From: JAJYKC01 sp035545735
GTDB lineage: Bacteria > Acidobacteriota > Terriglobia > Bryobacterales > Bryobacteraceae
Assembly: GCA_035545735.1 (NCBI GenBank)
Contig: DASZXS010000065.1
Location: 186,001 to 250,000, forward strand
Direction: 5' to 3'
DNA: 64,000 nt
This document shows positions 17,459-25,668 of the stretch, piece by piece. The notes beneath the pieces are model-generated. The model was not told the DNA's origin. It searched no databases and saw only the letters and a program-made list of their open reading frames with translations. Position numbers and translations under genes: made by a program. The first letter of the stretch is position 1, and each line of letters starts with the position of its first letter.

Positions 17459-18583
17459 CTACTGGCTCCAGTAGGCCTGCTGCCCGATATAGTCGTCGTC
17501 GGGGAGATGGCGAAGGATGGTCCGGCGAAGCTGGAGCGGATCCACCGGCCCGCGGCTTTGATAGAGGATGGCGCCTCCCGGACCGAGCAGCACAGTGTAG
17601 GGCAGCCCTCCGTTCCATTTGGGGTCGAAGGCCTCCATCATCGCGTACGTGTCGTTATCGCCGAAAAGAAAATTTCTGCTGGTGGCGTGCTGCCGCTGGA
17701 GAAAGGGGAGCACTCCCTTTTTCTCGTCGGGGAACTGAGCGCTGACGGTCACAAGGTCGAACTTGCGATGCCCATACATCCGGTACATCGTTTCGAATTC
17801 CGGAAATTCCTGCACGCACGGTCCGCACCATGTCGCCCAAAAATCGATCAGGACGAGTTTGTCCGAGGCATTCCTGCGAAGCTCTTTGAGTTGAGCCGCC
17901 GTGATCAGATCCAGCTTCACGGGGATGGCGGCGATCCGGCCCGCTTCTTCGGCCTGTCCGCCCTTATAGGACCACTTGATCGAGCAGCCAACCGTCGGCC
18001 GCACCGGATTCGCCGGCGCTTTGCCTGCCAGAACCGCGTCGATCGCGTCGCGCGTGTCCGCGATCTTGGCGAGCGGTTCTCGCATGCTCGAATCCACGCG
18101 GCCTTCATACTGCAGCTTGCGCGCCGCATCGAAGACGAACACGTGCGGCGTCGATACCGGCCCATAGGCTCGCGCCACGCTCTGCGTCGCGCCGTCGTAA
18201 AGGTACGGGAAGTTGAAATGACGGTGGGCGGCCCGGATCTTCATTTCTTCAAAGGAGTCCCCCACGTCGGTGTAACCCATTTCATCCAGCCTCACTGCCT
18301 TGGGGTTGTTGGGCTGGATTGCGATCAATTGCACGCCTTTGTCTTGGTAATCCGCCGCGATCTTGCGAATGCGGCCCTCGTAAAGCTGGGCGGTCGGGCA
18401 ATGGTTGCACGTAAAAACGATGACCATCACTTTCGCCGCCCTGTAGTCGTTCAGGGAATGCGTTTTTCCATCTACGCCGGGAAGTTGGAAGTCGGGCGCC
18501 GCGGCTCCGATCGCCAGAGTAGGCGGGTTCTCATCCGCCATCGCGGAAAAGGCAAGCAGCAGAGCGATGAGCAGCCGGATCAT
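17459..18583 (-). CDS. Exported protein with two thioredoxin-fold domains
   Basis: The 374-residue protein has a signal peptide (MIRLLIALLLAFSAMA) followed by two redox domains. The first (residues 25-190) is AhpC/TSA/redoxin-like with TCNHCP (Cys59, Cys62), as in the 'TlpA-like family' with a CxxC in place of a single peroxidatic Cys. The second (from about residue 225) is TlpA/ResA-like with WATWCGPC. It is probably a periplasmic thiol-disulfide reductant; the double domain suggests internal electron relay. The gene is convergent with xer and divergent from the methyltransferase. Confidence 0.8.
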   Translation of the reverse strand: MIRLLIALLLAFSAMADENPPTLAIGAAAPDFQLPGVDGKTHSLNDYRAAKVMVIVFTCNHCPTAQLYEGRIRKIAADYQDKGVQLIAIQPNNPKAVRLDEMGYTDVGDSFEEMKIRAAHRHFNFPYLYDGATQSVARAYGPVSTPHVFVFDAARKLQYEGRVDSSMREPLAKIADTRDAIDAVLAGKAPANPVRPTVGCSIKWSYKGGQAEEAGRIAAIPVKLDLITAAQLKELRRNASDKLVLIDFWATWCGPCVQEFPEFETMYRMYGHRKFDLVTVSAQFPDEKKGVLPFLQRQHATSRNFLFGDNDTYAMMEAFDPKWNGGLPYTVLLGPGGAILYQSRGPVDPLQLRRTILRHLPDDDYIGQQAYWSQ

Positions 18584-18682
18584 GCTCCAATTCTAATGAA
18601 AATCCGGAAATGGGCAAGCCTCGCGGCCGGCGGATTGTCCGAGAAGCCGGAAAGATGCTGATAATATGGGCGTTCCAAAGCC

Positions 18683-19252
18683 ATGACTATTGCGGAATGG
18701 GACGAGAGGTATCGTTCGCGGCGGGAAGATCCGTCGATGGAGGCGCCGCCCGCGGCCTTGGTGGCCGAGACCGCGGCACGCCTCGCCCCGGGGCGGGCGC
18801 TCGATCTTGCCTGCGGCGCGGGCCGGAACGCCATCTGGCTCGCCGCAAAGGGCTGGAAGGTGACCGCTGTGGACGGATCTCAGGCGGCGGTCGATATCCT
18901 GCGGAGACGGGCGTCCGCGCACTCCCTCGTCCTCTCCACGGCCGTAGCCGATCTTGAAGCGGATGAATTTCCGATCGAAGCGGCAAAGTGGGATCTCATT
19001 GTGTCTGCCTACTATCTGCAGCGCGGGCTCTTTGAGCGCATTCGGGCCGGCGTCCGGCCCGGCGGAGTCGCTATCGTCATCGCTCACACGGTGGCGTGCG
19101 GTGAAGAACCTTCCGCGCACCGCCTCCGCCCCGGCGAACTTCGCGCCTATTTCAGCGGTTGGGCATTACTGCACGATTACGAAGGCGTGCCGCGGGACGC
19201 CGAGCATCAGCGCGCCGTGGCGGAGATTGCCGCCCGCCGCCCCGAGAATTAA
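18683..19252 (+). CDS. Class I SAM-dependent methyltransferase (TehB/UbiE-like)
   Basis: The 189-residue protein starts with WDERYRSRRE, a TehB/thiopurine-methyltransferase-like opening. It carries the SAM-binding motif I ALDLACGAGRNAIWLA and motif II acid AVDGS. The substrate is unknown. Its TAA stop (19250-19252) overlaps the TAA stop of convergent modA (rc of 19249-19251), so the two genes share four bases at their ends. Confidence 0.85.
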   Translation: MTIAEWDERYRSRREDPSMEAPPAALVAETAARLAPGRALDLACGAGRNAIWLAAKGWKVTAVDGSQAAVDILRRRASAHSLVLSTAVADLEADEFPIEAAKWDLIVSAYYLQRGLFERIRAGVRPGGVAIVIAHTVACGEEPSAHRLRPGELRAYFSGWALLHDYEGVPRDAEHQRAVAEIAARRPEN

Positions 19253-20016
19253 GGCGGCGTCAGTCCGTGGTGCGCGAGAATCGCCCGCCCTTCACCGGAC
19301 AGCAGGAACGCGAGGAATTTCCGGGCCAGGTCCTTCTGCCTGGATCCGGACACGACACCGCAAGCCTGGCGAATGGGAGCATGATCCGGCGGGAGCAGCA
19401 CGCCTCCCCTGTCGAACAAAAGAGTCCAGGACGTGATGGCCGCATCGACATTCCCGCTCTCGGCGTATTGGAAGGTCTGAGTGACATTCTCGCCGTAGAT
19501 AATCTTCGGTTCCAGCGCCTGCCACTCGCCCCTCCGGGTCAGCAGATCCTTTGCCGCGGCCCCATAGGGCGCAAACTGCGGATTTGCGATCGCCACTCTC
19601 TTCACCCGTGAAGCGAGCAGTTCCTTCAAATCACGAATCTTCCCGTCTTTGGACCACAGGCCGAGACGCCCCGTTGCGTACACGGCCACGCTGGAGGGGT
19701 CAATCTTGCCGGCGGCAGCTAAGTCCTTTACAAACTTCTCATTAGCGGAAAGGAAAACGTCGAACGGCGCGCCGTTTTCAATCTGCTGGGAGAGGATGCC
19801 GCTGGCGCCTGTCGAAAACCTCACCGAGATGGACTCAGCTTTTTCAAACTCGGCCGCCAGGTCCGCCTGTGCGCCAATGAGGTCGGCAGCGGAAGCGGCG
19901 ACCAGGTGCTGAGGCTGAGCTGTAAGCGACAGAGGGGAAAGGAGTAATAAGATTATTACGCCGGAAGTTGACAATACTCCGCTAAGGTTTGATAATAGTG
20001 TTGTACTAAAACACAT
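19249..20016 (-). CDS. modA: Molybdate ABC transporter substrate-binding protein
   Basis: The 255-residue periplasmic binding protein has a hydrophobic N-terminal segment (IILLLLSPLSLTA) and a ModA core: VAASAADLIGAQ, FSTGASGILSQQIENGAPFDVFLSA, YATGRLGLWS. It should bind molybdate or tungstate. The signal peptide lacks the usual basic residues. A much longer open frame upstream runs antisense through dnaK and is not coding. No modB or modC is adjacent, so the permease is elsewhere or missing. The first bases of the gene carry the divergent dnaK promoter. Confidence 0.87.
   Translation of the reverse strand: MCFSTTLLSNLSGVLSTSGVIILLLLSPLSLTAQPQHLVAASAADLIGAQADLAAEFEKAESISVRFSTGASGILSQQIENGAPFDVFLSANEKFVKDLAAAGKIDPSSVAVYATGRLGLWSKDGKIRDLKELLASRVKRVAIANPQFAPYGAAAKDLLTRRGEWQALEPKIIYGENVTQTFQYAESGNVDAAITSWTLLFDRGGVLLPPDHAPIRQACGVVSGSRQKDLARKFLAFLLSGEGRAILAHHGLTPP
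19968..19996 (+). promoter_or_regulatory. Predicted sigma70-type promoter of dnaK
   Basis: TTGACA (19968-19973) and GATAAT (19991-19996) are separated by exactly 17 bases, about 45-75 bases before the dnaK ATG. The match is six of six at -35 and five of six at -10. The promoter lies inside the 5' coding part of modA on the other strand. A vegetative-type promoter is consistent with repressor control of dnaK rather than a dedicated heat-shock sigma factor. Confidence 0.65.
19998..20014. promoter_or_regulatory. Inverted repeat over the dnaK transcription start (candidate operator)
   Basis: GTGTT (19998-20002) and AACAC (20010-20014) are separated by 7 bases, immediately after the predicted -10. 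The 7-base spacing equals that of HspR-associated inverted repeats (HAIR), but the arms do not match the CTTGAGT/ACTCAAG consensus and are short. Binding by the HspR-like protein encoded two genes downstream is a guess from position. Confidence 0.3.
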
Positions 20017-20043
20017 CGGAGACTCCCCGAGAGGATTGAACAA

Positions 20044-21963
20044 ATGAGCAAGATCATTGGAATCGACCTGGGCACTACCAACTCGGTGGTTGCGGTAATG
20101 GAAGGTGGCACGCCTGTAGTCATCCCGAACCAGGAGGGAGGTCGAACCACCCCCTCGATTGTTGGCTTCGCGAAGAGCGGAGAACGGCTGGTCGGCACCG
20201 TGGCGAAGCGCCAAGCCGTTACCAACCCCGAGAATACCATCTATTCGATTAAGCGCTTCATGGGCCGCCGCTATAGCGAAGTGGGAGAGGAAACGAAGCT
20301 GGTTCCATACAAAGTCGTCGCCGGCGAAAACGGCGATGCCCGCGTCGAGGCCAACGGCAAGAAGAATCCGCCGCCGGAAATTTCGGCGATGATCCTCGGG
20401 AAGTTGAAAGAAGCCGCCGAGGCGTATCTCGGTGAGAAGGTGACCAAGGCCGTCATCACGGTGCCGGCGTACTTCAACGATGCCCAGCGTCAGGCGACCA
20501 AGGATGCGGGCCAGATTGCCGGTCTCGAAGTGATGCGCATCATCAACGAGCCGACAGCGGCCGCGCTCGCCTACGGACTCGACAAAAAGAAGGATGAGAC
20601 GATTGCCGTCTACGACTTCGGCGGAGGCACGTTCGACGTGTCCATTCTCGAGGTAGGCGACGGCGTTGTCGAAGTAAAATCCACCAACGGCGACACGCAT
20701 CTGGGCGGCGACAACATTGACCACCGCATTATCGAGTGGCTGGTGCAGGAATTCAAGAAAGACCAGGGCGTCGACGTCTCGAAAGATCAGATGGCGCTCC
20801 AACGGTTGAAGGAAGCCGCGGAAAAGGCCAAGATCGAACTTTCGACGCTGCTCGAAACCGAAGTGAATCTGCCGTTCCTCACGGCGGATGCGAGCGGTCC
20901 CAAGCACATGAACATCAAGTTGACCCGCGCTCGTTTCGAGCAGATGGTCGACGATATCCTCCAGCGCAGCATCGGCCCCTGCAAACAGGCGCTGCAGGAC
21001 GCCGGCATTACGCCGTCGCAGGTTGACGAAGTGGTGCTGGTTGGCGGCTCGACGCGTATCCCGAAGGTGCAGCAGATTGTGCGCGATCTTTTCGGAAAAG
21101 AGCCGAACAAGAGCGTCAATCCCGACGAAGTGGTGGCAGTGGGAGCGGCGGTTCAGGGCGGAGTCCTGGGCGGGGAGGTGAAGGATGTTCTCCTGCTCGA
21201 CGTAACGCCTCTGTCCCTCGGCATCGAGACGCTGGGTGGAGTGTTCACCAAGCTCATCGAACGCAATACCACCATCCCGACGCGGAAGGGCGAAACGTTC
21301 TCGACGGCGGCGGATAACCAGACCTCGGTGGAGATCAAGGTCTACCAGGGCGAGCGATCCCTGGCGCGCGACAACCGTTTGCTGGGCGTCTTCCAACTGG
21401 TGGGCATTCCGACCGCCCCGCGGGGCATCCCGCAGATTGAAGTCACTTTCGATATCGATGCGAACGGCATTCTGAACGTGAGCGCGAAGGACAAGGCGAC
21501 GAATAACGAGCAGAAGATCACCATCACTTCCTCTTCGGGCCTGAGCAAGGACGAGGTGGACAAGATGGCGAAGGATGCCGAAGCGCATCAGAGTGAGGAT
21601 CGGAAGAAGAGGGAAGAGATCGACGCGCGTAACCGGGCGGACTCGATGGTTTACAACATCGAAAAGATGCTCAAGGAGCACCGCGACAAGATCGGTGAAG
21701 CCGATGCCCGCGAGGTCGAATCCGCGATCGAAGCGACGAAGAAGGCGATGAGCGAAGGAAACGCCGAAACCATCAATCTGTTCAGTTCGAAACTGGAAAC
21801 GGTGAGCCACAAGCTGGCGGAAGCAATGTACAAGGCGTCGTCCGCGCAGACTCCCGGCGGAGACGGCGCCGGCGCACGTCCGGAGGCGGGCGCGCAGTCG
21901 GAATCGAAGCCGAAAGACGATGTTGTCGATGCCGAGTTTGTCGATGTGGACGACAAGAAGTAA
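20044..21963 (+). CDS. dnaK: Chaperone DnaK (Hsp70)
   Basis: The 639-residue Hsp70 has an ATPase domain starting IGIDLGTTNSVVAV, the phosphate-binding YDFGGGTFDVSILE and VVLVGGSTRIPKV, the linker LLLDVTPLSLG, the substrate-binding domain, and a C-terminal tail ending DAEFVDVDDKK, typical of bacterial DnaK. Full length. A GAGAGG ribosome-binding site precedes ATG 20044. It is the first gene of dnaK-dnaJ-hspR. grpE, often in such operons, is not here. The antisense strand contains a very long open frame that is a codon-bias shadow. Confidence 0.98.
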   Translation: MSKIIGIDLGTTNSVVAVMEGGTPVVIPNQEGGRTTPSIVGFAKSGERLVGTVAKRQAVTNPENTIYSIKRFMGRRYSEVGEETKLVPYKVVAGENGDARVEANGKKNPPPEISAMILGKLKEAAEAYLGEKVTKAVITVPAYFNDAQRQATKDAGQIAGLEVMRIINEPTAAALAYGLDKKKDETIAVYDFGGGTFDVSILEVGDGVVEVKSTNGDTHLGGDNIDHRIIEWLVQEFKKDQGVDVSKDQMALQRLKEAAEKAKIELSTLLETEVNLPFLTADASGPKHMNIKLTRARFEQMVDDILQRSIGPCKQALQDAGITPSQVDEVVLVGGSTRIPKVQQIVRDLFGKEPNKSVNPDEVVAVGAAVQGGVLGGEVKDVLLLDVTPLSLGIETLGGVFTKLIERNTTIPTRKGETFSTAADNQTSVEIKVYQGERSLARDNRLLGVFQLVGIPTAPRGIPQIEVTFDIDANGILNVSAKDKATNNEQKITITSSSGLSKDEVDKMAKDAEAHQSEDRKKREEIDARNRADSMVYNIEKMLKEHRDKIGEADAREVESAIEATKKAMSEGNAETINLFSSKLETVSHKLAEAMYKASSAQTPGGDGAGARPEAGAQSESKPKDDVVDAEFVDVDDKK

Positions 21964-21993
21964 GCCGTAAGAAGCAAATCGTTTCGCCAAGGA

Positions 21994-22016
21994 GGGGCGG
22001 CAGAAAGGGCCGCCCC
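21994..22016 (+). promoter_or_regulatory. Stem-loop between dnaK and dnaJ, separating the dnaJ Shine-Dalgarno from its AUG
   Basis: GGGGCGGC (21994-22001) pairs perfectly with GCCGCCCC (22009-22016) around a 7-base loop. Directly upstream is AAGGAGG (21989-21995), and the dnaJ ATG is at 22025. Without folding the Shine-Dalgarno is about 29 bases from the AUG, far too distant. With the stem formed only about 8 unpaired bases (CGTTTCTT) remain between them. The stem followed by a short T-rich run could also be a weak terminator that lowers dnaJ relative to dnaK. Confidence 0.55.
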
Positions 22017-22024
22017 CGTTTCTT

Positions 22025-23200
22025 ATGCCGACCAAAGAAGACTATTACGGGGCGCTCGGCGTTTCCCGCGACGCCAAGGATGAGGAGATCCGCAAAAGCT
22101 ATAAACGCCTGGTGCGGAAATACCATCCCGACGTCAATCCGGGAGACAAGACGTCCGAAGAGCGCTTCCGCAAGATTCAGGAAGCTTACGACATCCTGAG
22201 TGACAAGAAGAAGCGCGAAGTTTACGATCAGTATGGTTTCTACTCCGACCATATTCCGCCCGGCGGATTCCGCCCCGGCGGCGCGGGGGGACAGCAGGCG
22301 CAGCAGCCCGGGCAGGACTTTAACTTCGATGGATTCGATTTTCGAAACGCCGGGGAAGCGCGCGAAGGGGGCGGCGCCGGCTTTGGCAGCTTTCGCGATA
22401 TTTTCAGCCAGTTCTTCGGCGGGCGCGATCAGGCGTCGGCTCCCGCGCAGGCTCCGGAGCGCGGTTCGGATTTGGAATATGGACTGAATATTCCTTTCTG
22501 GGATTCGATTCGCGGAACCCAGGTGAAACTCAACATCAACCGCCAGGAGATCTGCCCGACGTGCAACGGCTCGGGCTCGTCCGGCGGAGGGTCGTCGGTT
22601 TGTCCCGAGTGCGACGGCAGCGGCCATGTCGAGCAGATGGCGGGCGCAATGCGTTTTTCGCTTACTTGCCCGCGCTGTAAAGGCTCGGGGCGTCTGCGCA
22701 ATGTCTGCCCCACTTGTCATGGCGACGGCCGGCTCTCGAAGCCGGATGTTGTGGAGGTGCGCATTCCCGCCGGCACAAAGAACGGCTCGCGCCTGCGCGT
22801 GCCCGGCAAAGGAAATGCCGGTACGTTGGGCGCGCCGGCCGGCGACCTGTATATTAATATCCGCGCCGAGGACCATCCCTTGTTCACGCGCAACGGCAAC
22901 AACATTGAGATCCGTATTCCGGTGACCGTCTCGGAAGCGGCGCTGGGCGCGAAGATTGAGGTGCCCACCATTGACGGGCGGGCGCAGTTGAAGGTTCCGC
23001 AGGGCACACAGAACGGCCAGAAATTTCGCATGCGCGAAAAGGGCGTTCTGGACGCTCGCAAGGAGCGGCGTGGCGATCAGATTGTCGAGGTCGTCATCCA
23101 GGCGCCGAAGGCGCACGACGAGCGGACCCGGGAAATCCTCCGCGAACTGGCGCGGTTGAATCCCGAAGATCCGCGGGAAGAACTATGGGGCAAGGTCTGA
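22025..23200 (+). CDS. dnaJ: Chaperone DnaJ (type I Hsp40)
   Basis: The 391-residue co-chaperone stimulates DnaK ATPase. It has a J domain (HPD at residues 34-36), a Gly/Phe-rich linker (about 78-150), a zinc-binding region with four CxxCxGxG repeats (CPTCNGSG, CPECDGSG, CPRCKGSG, CPTCHGDG), and the C-terminal substrate domain. The insert between repeats 1 and 2 is short (SSGGGSSV), shorter than in E. coli DnaJ. No Shine-Dalgarno lies at normal spacing. The stem-loop just upstream may correct this. hspR follows after one base. Confidence 0.94.
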   Translation: MPTKEDYYGALGVSRDAKDEEIRKSYKRLVRKYHPDVNPGDKTSEERFRKIQEAYDILSDKKKREVYDQYGFYSDHIPPGGFRPGGAGGQQAQQPGQDFNFDGFDFRNAGEAREGGGAGFGSFRDIFSQFFGGRDQASAPAQAPERGSDLEYGLNIPFWDSIRGTQVKLNINRQEICPTCNGSGSSGGGSSVCPECDGSGHVEQMAGAMRFSLTCPRCKGSGRLRNVCPTCHGDGRLSKPDVVEVRIPAGTKNGSRLRVPGKGNAGTLGAPAGDLYINIRAEDHPLFTRNGNNIEIRIPVTVSEAALGAKIEVPTIDGRAQLKVPQGTQNGQKFRMREKGVLDARKERRGDQIVEVVIQAPKAHDERTREILRELARLNPEDPREELWGKV

Positions 23201-23201
23201 G

Positions 23202-23603
23202 ATGGCCGGGAAACGATCAAAAGCGGCATACATGATTTCCGCGGTGGCGGAGCAGTACCAGATCCACCCGCAAACGCTGCGGCTCTATGAGCGCGAAGGA
23301 CTGCTCGCTCCCTCGCGCAGCGAAGGGAATACGCGGCTCTACACGGATGGCGACCTGGAGCGGCTGGAGGTAATTCTGAAGCTGACGCGCGATTTGGGGG
23401 TAAACCTCGCGGGCGTCGAAATTATTCTGAACATGCGCGAGAAGATGGAGGCCATGCAGCGGCAGATAGAGGAATTTGTCTCAACGCTCAACCGTGAACT
23501 GACGGCGCGAGCCCGCCGCGTCACCGATGAGCCGTCCAATTCTTTGATCCCCGTGGTTCAGCGTGCGCCGGCGCCTGTCGAACCCAAGCGCCGCCGCTCC
23601 TGA
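23202..23603 (+). CDS. hspR: MerR-family regulator, HspR-like heat-shock repressor
   Basis: The 133-residue protein has an N-terminal MerR winged helix (YMISAVAEQYQIHPQTLRLYEREGLLAPSR, then NTRLYTDGDLERLEVI) and a coiled-coil segment (MREKMEAMQRQIEEFVSTL). Its position as the last gene of the dnaK-dnaJ operon, separated from dnaJ by one base, matches actinobacterial HspR, which represses dnaK by binding HAIR sites with DnaK as co-repressor. No consensus HAIR is seen upstream of dnaK, so autoregulation is inferred from synteny. Confidence 0.82.
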   Translation: MAGKRSKAAYMISAVAEQYQIHPQTLRLYEREGLLAPSRSEGNTRLYTDGDLERLEVILKLTRDLGVNLAGVEIILNMREKMEAMQRQIEEFVSTLNRELTARARRVTDEPSNSLIPVVQRAPAPVEPKRRRS

Positions 23604-23604
23604 G

Positions 23605-25209
23605 CTAGCGTATCCAATTCGGCGCCGCGTAGGCGTAGAACAAAGTTAGAAGCCCCACCACTGTCGCCAAAAAAATGCTGTGCTTGAGCGTGAAGCGGAA
23701 AAGCTTGTTTTCGTCGCGCGCCGCCAGTCCCGTGGCCGCCGCCGCGACGGCGATGTTCTGCAGGCTGATCATCTTCCCCATCACGCCGCCGCTCGAATTG
23801 GCGGCCGCCATCAACACCGGGCTGAAGCCCAGTTTCCCGGCCGTGACCACCTGCAAATTTCCGAACAGCGCGTTCGCCGACGTATCGCTGCCGGTAAGGA
23901 AGACCCCCAGCCATCCGAGCAGAGAGCTGAAGAAAGGGAACGCGGCGCCCGTTGCCGCGAATGCAAGTCCCAGCGTCGCCGTGGCCCCGGAGTAGTTCAT
24001 CAAAAACGCGAGCGCCAGCACCGCGGCCATGGTCAAAAATGCCGTGCCAAGTTGCCTGGCGGTCTCGCCCGCCAGCTTCAGGAAACGTGCCGGGGAAACC
24101 CGGAGCAGCACCGCGGCCCCGATGGTCGCAAAAAGGCAGGCCGTCCCCGACGCCGTCAGCAGATTCAGCGTGTACATGGCGCCGTATGGCGACGGATGCG
24201 CGGTTACCGGAGCGACGCGCAGGATCCGGTCGTGAAGTCCGGGCCAGGCGAATTGGAACGTGCCCACTCCGAGCCAGTGCTTGATCGTTTCGTCGCCCCA
24301 GAGCAGGACAAATAGAACCAGCAGAATATAGGGCGTCCAGGCGCGCCACACTGCGCCGGAGGAATGCTTCAACCGGGTTACGGGGCCAGCCGCGCCGGCG
24401 GGCTTCCAGAAGTGAAGCAGGACTACAAGACTCAGCACGGATGCGATGGATGCAAGAATATCCGTCAGCGGCGCGCCCAGGTAATTGGAAACCAGAAACT
24501 GCGTTCCCGCGAAGGAGAGCCCGCAGACAAACGCGCCCGGCAGAACTCCGCGCAGCGACTTCCATCCGCCCATGATGAGGATCAGGTACGCCGGAATCCA
24601 GAAGGAGATGGGAGCGCAGAGCCGCCCCACTCCCGCGCTGAGTGAATGGAGCGGAAGCCCGGTGATCCCGGCAAGCGTGACCAGAGGAATGCCGATGGAG
24701 CCGAACGCCACCGGACAGGTATTCGCCACCAGGCAGAGAGCGGCAGCGCGAAACGGGGCAAAGCCCAGACCCACCAGCATCGCGCCCGCCACAGCCACGG
24801 GCGTTCCGAAACCCGACGCGCCTTCGATGAACGCTCCGAACGAGAAGGCGATCAACAAAGCCTGAAGCCGTTCGTCACCGGTAATGTGGCCGACCGAATC
24901 CTTGATGATTTCAAACTGCCCGGTGTCCACCGTAATCCGGTACAGCAGGATCGCCGAATAGACCACCCATGCGATGGGAAACAGCCCGAAGGCCGCGCCG
25001 TATGCGGTGGCGCTCACCACCAGCCCCGCGGGCATGTGATATGCGAACAGCGCCACGGCAATCGCCCCGAGCAGTCCGGCCACGGAAGCCTTCCATGCCG
25101 AGACCCGCAGCACGCCCAGGGCGACCAGAACGACGAGGACGGGGAAAGCCGCAATGGCGGCGGACCACCCCAGGCTTTGAGCGACAGGCGCGTAGGTCTG
25201 CTGCCACAT
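23605..25209 (-). CDS. lldP: L-lactate permease (LctP/LldP family)
   Basis: The 534-residue inner-membrane transporter has around 13 hydrophobic helices. Family blocks include EGASGFGTPVAVAGAMLVGLGF, TCPVAFGSIGIPLVTLAGITG, and, near the C-terminus, SDTSANALFGNLQVVTA plus ANSSGGVMGKMISLQNIAVA. It imports lactate or glycolate with protons. Complete. It lies 13 bases downstream of purS on the minus strand and converges with hspR, with one base between stop codons. No lactate dehydrogenase gene is nearby. Confidence 0.93.
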   Translation of the reverse strand: MWQQTYAPVAQSLGWSAAIAAFPVLVVLVALGVLRVSAWKASVAGLLGAIAVALFAYHMPAGLVVSATAYGAAFGLFPIAWVVYSAILLYRITVDTGQFEIIKDSVGHITGDERLQALLIAFSFGAFIEGASGFGTPVAVAGAMLVGLGFAPFRAAALCLVANTCPVAFGSIGIPLVTLAGITGLPLHSLSAGVGRLCAPISFWIPAYLILIMGGWKSLRGVLPGAFVCGLSFAGTQFLVSNYLGAPLTDILASIASVLSLVVLLHFWKPAGAAGPVTRLKHSSGAVWRAWTPYILLVLFVLLWGDETIKHWLGVGTFQFAWPGLHDRILRVAPVTAHPSPYGAMYTLNLLTASGTACLFATIGAAVLLRVSPARFLKLAGETARQLGTAFLTMAAVLALAFLMNYSGATATLGLAFAATGAAFPFFSSLLGWLGVFLTGSDTSANALFGNLQVVTAGKLGFSPVLMAAANSSGGVMGKMISLQNIAVAAAATGLAARDENKLFRFTLKHSIFLATVVGLLTLFYAYAAPNWIR

Positions 25210-25222
25210 GTTGGAGGCGCGC

Positions 25223-25468
25223 CTAGTCTACGAACTCAATTCGATACTCTTCGATCACCGGATTGACCAGCACATCGCGGGCAATCTGGCCGATTTCGGC
25301 TTCCGCCTGCGTGCGGTCCGTGCCGGGCTCCAGCGTGATCTCGAAGTATTTTCCCTGGCGGACGGCAGCGATGGATTTGTGCCCCATCCCCACCAGCGAC
25401 GACCGGATGGTTTGGCCCTGGGGATCGAGCACCGTAGTTTTAAATGACACGTAGACGAGAGCCTTCAT
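25223..25468 (-). CDS. purS: Phosphoribosylformylglycinamidine synthase subunit PurS
   Basis: The 81-residue small subunit starts MKALVYVSFKTTVLDPQGQT, the family opening; an ATG four codons upstream (25480) is possible. PurS bridges PurL and PurQ in purine synthesis by organisms with the short PurL. The motif GMGHKSIAAVRQGKYFEI and the C-terminal VNPVIEEYRIEF are typical. purL and purQ are not adjacent, and the next gene is a lactate permease, so purS appears detached from its partners here. Confidence 0.9.
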   Translation of the reverse strand: MKALVYVSFKTTVLDPQGQTIRSSLVGMGHKSIAAVRQGKYFEITLEPGTDRTQAEAEIGQIARDVLVNPVIEEYRIEFVD

Positions 25469-25668
25469 GAATAAACTCATTCTATGTCAGGCGGCGCCGC
25501 TTTTTTGGGTTCGAGACGTCTTGAGGAATTCCTCTGCGGCAGTTCGCATCATCTGGTGCGCGTCTGATCACCAGAAAGCGGCCCAGGGTCAACGGGCGGC
25601 GCCCGATGCTGGACAGCGAGCGCTGAGGGTCCAGGCGATTTTGTATCATGGCCTCGGGAGGATTCTCC

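Noticed and set aside
16487..18661. 724-codon plus-strand frame spanning xer and the thioredoxin-fold gene
   Set aside because: It overlaps two genes with full motif sets in other frames and has low-complexity Arg-rich composition.
19944..19959. Imperfect palindrome GTAATAAGATTATTAC upstream of the dnaK promoter
   Set aside because: Short arms inside the modA signal-peptide codons, not placed like an operator; likely chance in an AT-rich patch.
20017..22035. Very long minus-strand open frame through dnaK, in frame with modA
   Set aside because: It is exactly antisense to dnaK with its codon periodicity and has no family content until the ModA part, so only 19249-20016 is kept.
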